NCBI RefSeq assembly: GCF_003334855.1 | Contig: NZ_QOWE01000022.1 | Span: forward strand, 62,001-126,000 | Source of the DNA: Larkinella punicea | GTDB taxonomy: Bacteria; Bacteroidota; Bacteroidia; Cytophagales; Spirosomataceae | DNA length: 64,000 nt | Reading direction: 5' to 3' | Notes under the pieces: generated by a model | What the model saw: the letters and a program-made list of their open reading frames with translations, nothing else | Database searches by the model: none | Told to the model about the DNA's origin: nothing | Made by a program: the position numbers and the translations under genes | In this document: positions 61,885 through 64,000 of the stretch, one piece after another | Layout of the letters: each line of letters starts with the position of its first letter | How positions within the stretch are numbered: the first letter of the stretch is position 1

Positions 61885-63814
61885 CGGATACGTCCAGTTT
61901 ACCGTATTTTTTTAATTCATACTCCTTGGTCATCAAAAAGATGAGTGGAGTTACCAGCAGAATATGCGTCGAGGAAGTTAAAACACCACCAATCATCGGC
62001 AGGACGATGGGTAGCATCACATCGCTGCCTACGCCTGACGCCCACAGAACGGGCACGAGGCCAAACAGGGCCACCGAAACCGTCATGATTTTGGGCCGCA
62101 ACCGTTTGGCAGCCCCATCGATGACGGACTCTTTTAAATCTTGCGGGCTTATGGTTTCTCTGGAATTGCCTTTCCGCTCGACCAGTTTTCGCATGGCATC
62201 ATTGAGATAGATGACCATCACCACCCCCGTCTCCACGGCGATGCCGAACAGGGCAATAAAGCCAACGGCCACCGCTACCGATAGATTGACCCCGTAGAAG
62301 TAAACCATGTAGGCACCACCGATTAAGGCAAAGGGAATGGTGATCAGACTTAAAAATGCTTCCCGGGCCGAATGAAAAGCCAAATAGAGCGACAGAAAAA
62401 TAATGACCAGCACAATCGGTGCGATCAGCAGCAGGGTTTGCTTACCCCGAATCAGGTTTTCGTACTGCCCACTCCATTCCAGAAAGTAACCACCCGGCAG
62501 TTTAAGCTCCCCATTTACTTTGGCGATGGCTTCCTCAACCGTGCTGCCTAAGTCGCGGTCGCGCACGTTGAACATCACCGCCCCACGCAACAGAGCATTA
62601 TCCGAGGTAATCATCGGGGGGCCATCCTCAAATTTCAAGGTTGCTACTGCGGATAGCGGAATGGTCCCGAAAGCGGCTGTCGCAATGGGGATGCGCCGAA
62701 GGCGCTCCACGCTGTTTCGGTAATCCTGCGCCAGTCGGACGTTAATGGCAAACCGCCGACGCCCTTCGATGGTCTGACCGATCGGCGAGCCGCCAATGGC
62801 CGATTCAACTACCCCATTGACATCATCGACGCTCAGTCCGTAGCGCCCCAAGGCATCGCGATTGATGTCCACCGTTAAGTATTTGCCGCCCGTGACGGGT
62901 TCTACGTACAGGTCTTTTACCCCCGCTATGCCTTCGAGAGCGGCTTTGACCTGTTCAGACACCGCATAAATGCTATCCAGCGATTGACCGTGAACCTTGA
63001 TTCCCACGTCCGTGCGAATACCGGTGGACAGCATGTTGATGCGGTTAATAATGGGTTGCGTCCAACCGTTGATTACACCCGGAATTTGTAGCTTGGCGTC
63101 TAATTCGTTGATAATCGCTTTCTTGGTAATGCCTTCCCGCCACTCCGACTTGGGTTTGAGCATGATAATGGTCTCAATCATGCTAATGGGGGAGTTGTCG
63201 GTTGCGGTTGAAGCCCGACCGGCCTTGCCCAGAACTTTGTCCACCTCCGGCACCGACTTAATGATCTTGTCCTGAACCTGCAAAATTCGCTTGGCTTCGG
63301 CGTTGGAAATGTCCGGTAGCGTGACGGGCATAAACAGGATGCTTTGTTCATCAAGGGGGGGCATAAACTCCGACCCTAAACTCAGCAGCATGGGGATACT
63401 GATGGCCAGAGCCAGCAGATTAATGGCCAGGGTGGTTTTTCGCCAGCGCAACACGCCCCGGATGAGGGGCTCATAGACCCGCTCCAGGAAGCGGTTAATG
63501 GGATTGGCGTGATCGTCCTTGAAGCGACCTTTCAAAAACAGGGACAGCATCACGGGGGCCAGCGTGACGACGAGGACCGCATCCACTAGCAAGATAAACG
63601 TTTTAGTCCAGGCCAGCGGGTGAAACAGCTTGCCTTCCTGCCCGGTAAGAAGAAACACGGGCAGAAACGACGTGATGATGATAATGGTCGAGTAGAACAC
63701 CCCTCGGGAGACTTGAATACTGGATTTTTCAATAATCGCCAGCCGCTCTTCTTCGGGAACTTCGATGTAGTTCTTGGGTCCAAATCCGAACCCGCGTTTT
63801 ATTTTCGTCCACAT
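61871..63814 (-). CDS. cusA: CusA-like RND pump, C-terminal part (split gene), cassette 2
   Basis: 647 residues, starting in the TM4-TM5 loop (MWTKIKRGFGFGPKNYIEVP, then IEKSSIQVSRGVFYSTIIIITSFLPVFLLTGQEGKLF) and reaching the end of TM12. Family motifs GRASTATDNSPISMIET, EFMPPLDEQSILFMPVTLPD and VGFIALFGIAVETGVVMVIYLN are intact. The upstream N-terminal ORF stops two bases before this ATG (TAA-TT-ATG), a tight coupled junction in a different frame. Confidence 0.92.
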   Translation of the reverse strand: MWTKIKRGFGFGPKNYIEVPEEERLAIIEKSSIQVSRGVFYSTIIIITSFLPVFLLTGQEGKLFHPLAWTKTFILLVDAVLVVTLAPVMLSLFLKGRFKDDHANPINRFLERVYEPLIRGVLRWRKTTLAINLLALAISIPMLLSLGSEFMPPLDEQSILFMPVTLPDISNAEAKRILQVQDKIIKSVPEVDKVLGKAGRASTATDNSPISMIETIIMLKPKSEWREGITKKAIINELDAKLQIPGVINGWTQPIINRINMLSTGIRTDVGIKVHGQSLDSIYAVSEQVKAALEGIAGVKDLYVEPVTGGKYLTVDINRDALGRYGLSVDDVNGVVESAIGGSPIGQTIEGRRRFAINVRLAQDYRNSVERLRRIPIATAAFGTIPLSAVATLKFEDGPPMITSDNALLRGAVMFNVRDRDLGSTVEEAIAKVNGELKLPGGYFLEWSGQYENLIRGKQTLLLIAPIVLVIIFLSLYLAFHSAREAFLSLITIPFALIGGAYMVYFYGVNLSVAVAVGFIALFGIAVETGVVMVIYLNDAMRKLVERKGNSRETISPQDLKESVIDGAAKRLRPKIMTVSVALFGLVPVLWASGVGSDVMLPIVLPMIGGVLTSSTHILLVTPLIFLMTKEYELKKYGKLDVSDVTH

Positions 63815-63816
63815 AA

Positions 63817-64000
63817 TTACGGTTGCGTTTGGGGATGGGGAGTAGACTCCGGTTTATTTTCATTCGTTTTCTCGTACGCCCCCACCTTCCTGCTTTCCGC
63901 CGTCAGTTCAGCCTGGCGGACGGCCAGGTTTTTATAGGCGTTTTCAGCCATGATAATCCCGTTGTCGACAATGACCCCGATGGCCAGGGCAATTCCCGTT
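63817..64000 (-). CDS. cusA: CusA-like RND pump, N-terminal part (split gene), cut by window edge
   Basis: The last 60 residues of an N-terminal CusA half are visible: TGIALAIGVIVDNGIIMAEN (TM4 with the conserved Asp) AYKNL, then a hydrophilic extension (VRQAELTAESRKVGAYEKTN ... PHPQTQP) and a TAA at 63817-63819. The break lies in the same loop as in cassette 1. The rest extends beyond position 64000. Confidence 0.85.
   Translation of the reverse strand, partial: TGIALAIGVIVDNGIIMAENAYKNLAVRQAELTAESRKVGAYEKTNENKPESTPHPQTQP

Overview
The window looks like part of a large conjugative, metal-resistance plasmid, or a closely related integrated element, from a Bacteroidota bacterium of the Cytophagales type (Spirosoma, Larkinella and relatives are the closest match in style). 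The grounds are a CTnDOT-type conjugation set in family order (traA, B, then E, F, G, J, K, L, M, N, O, Q), a Bacteroidota-style mobA-mobB-mobC block, a Rep_3-type initiator beside classic 22-bp-spaced iterons, weak Shine-Dalgarno sites and TTG...TAnnTT promoters. The species is an inference from protein character.

Layout. 1-1.8 kb: a leftward group of two thioredoxin-like proteins and two small Cys-rich proteins behind a textbook MerR-type promoter. 2.3-4.4 kb: small ORFs and a umuDC mutagenic polymerase pair. 4.8-17.6 kb: the leftward tra operon. 17.6-18.0 kb: a gene-free control region with five 24-bp tandem repeats and two small hairpins, a candidate centromere/operator and oriT. 18.0-22.2 kb: rightward mobA, mobB (relaxase), mobC (coupling protein) and an HTH protein, then an M23 peptidase facing back. 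22.9-30.0 kb: a DUF3945-like protein, a Toprim primase and about nine small plasmid housekeeping or unknown genes, several sharing an upstream box and promoter. 30.2-31.9 kb: rep gene and iteron origin.

32.8-48.3 kb is a copper island: three DUF305 proteins, a multicopper oxidase fused to an outer-membrane barrel, a 50-residue MDHSKM peptide, a DUF2231 membrane protein, a Csp-like four-helix copper protein, a CPC-type Cu ATPase (copA), an HMA-AraC regulator and a CPH-type ATPase (copB). 48.9-54.6 kb and 57.3-64.0 kb are two related Cus-type RND efflux cassettes. In both, the CusA pump is split into two ORFs at the same loop and two distinct CusB-like adaptors are present; only the second has its own TolC. 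Between them lie an IS256 transposase relic, a beta-flower protein and a class I fructose-bisphosphate aldolase.

Together the cargo would oxidise and bind copper in the periplasm (oxidase, DUF305, Csp, MDHSKM proteins), pump it from the cytoplasm (two ATPases) and expel it across the outer membrane (two RND systems), carried on a self-transmissible replicon. Several gene-poor stretches hold decayed genes, so the island has been assembled and trimmed by repeated rearrangement. No tRNA, rRNA or CRISPR array was seen.
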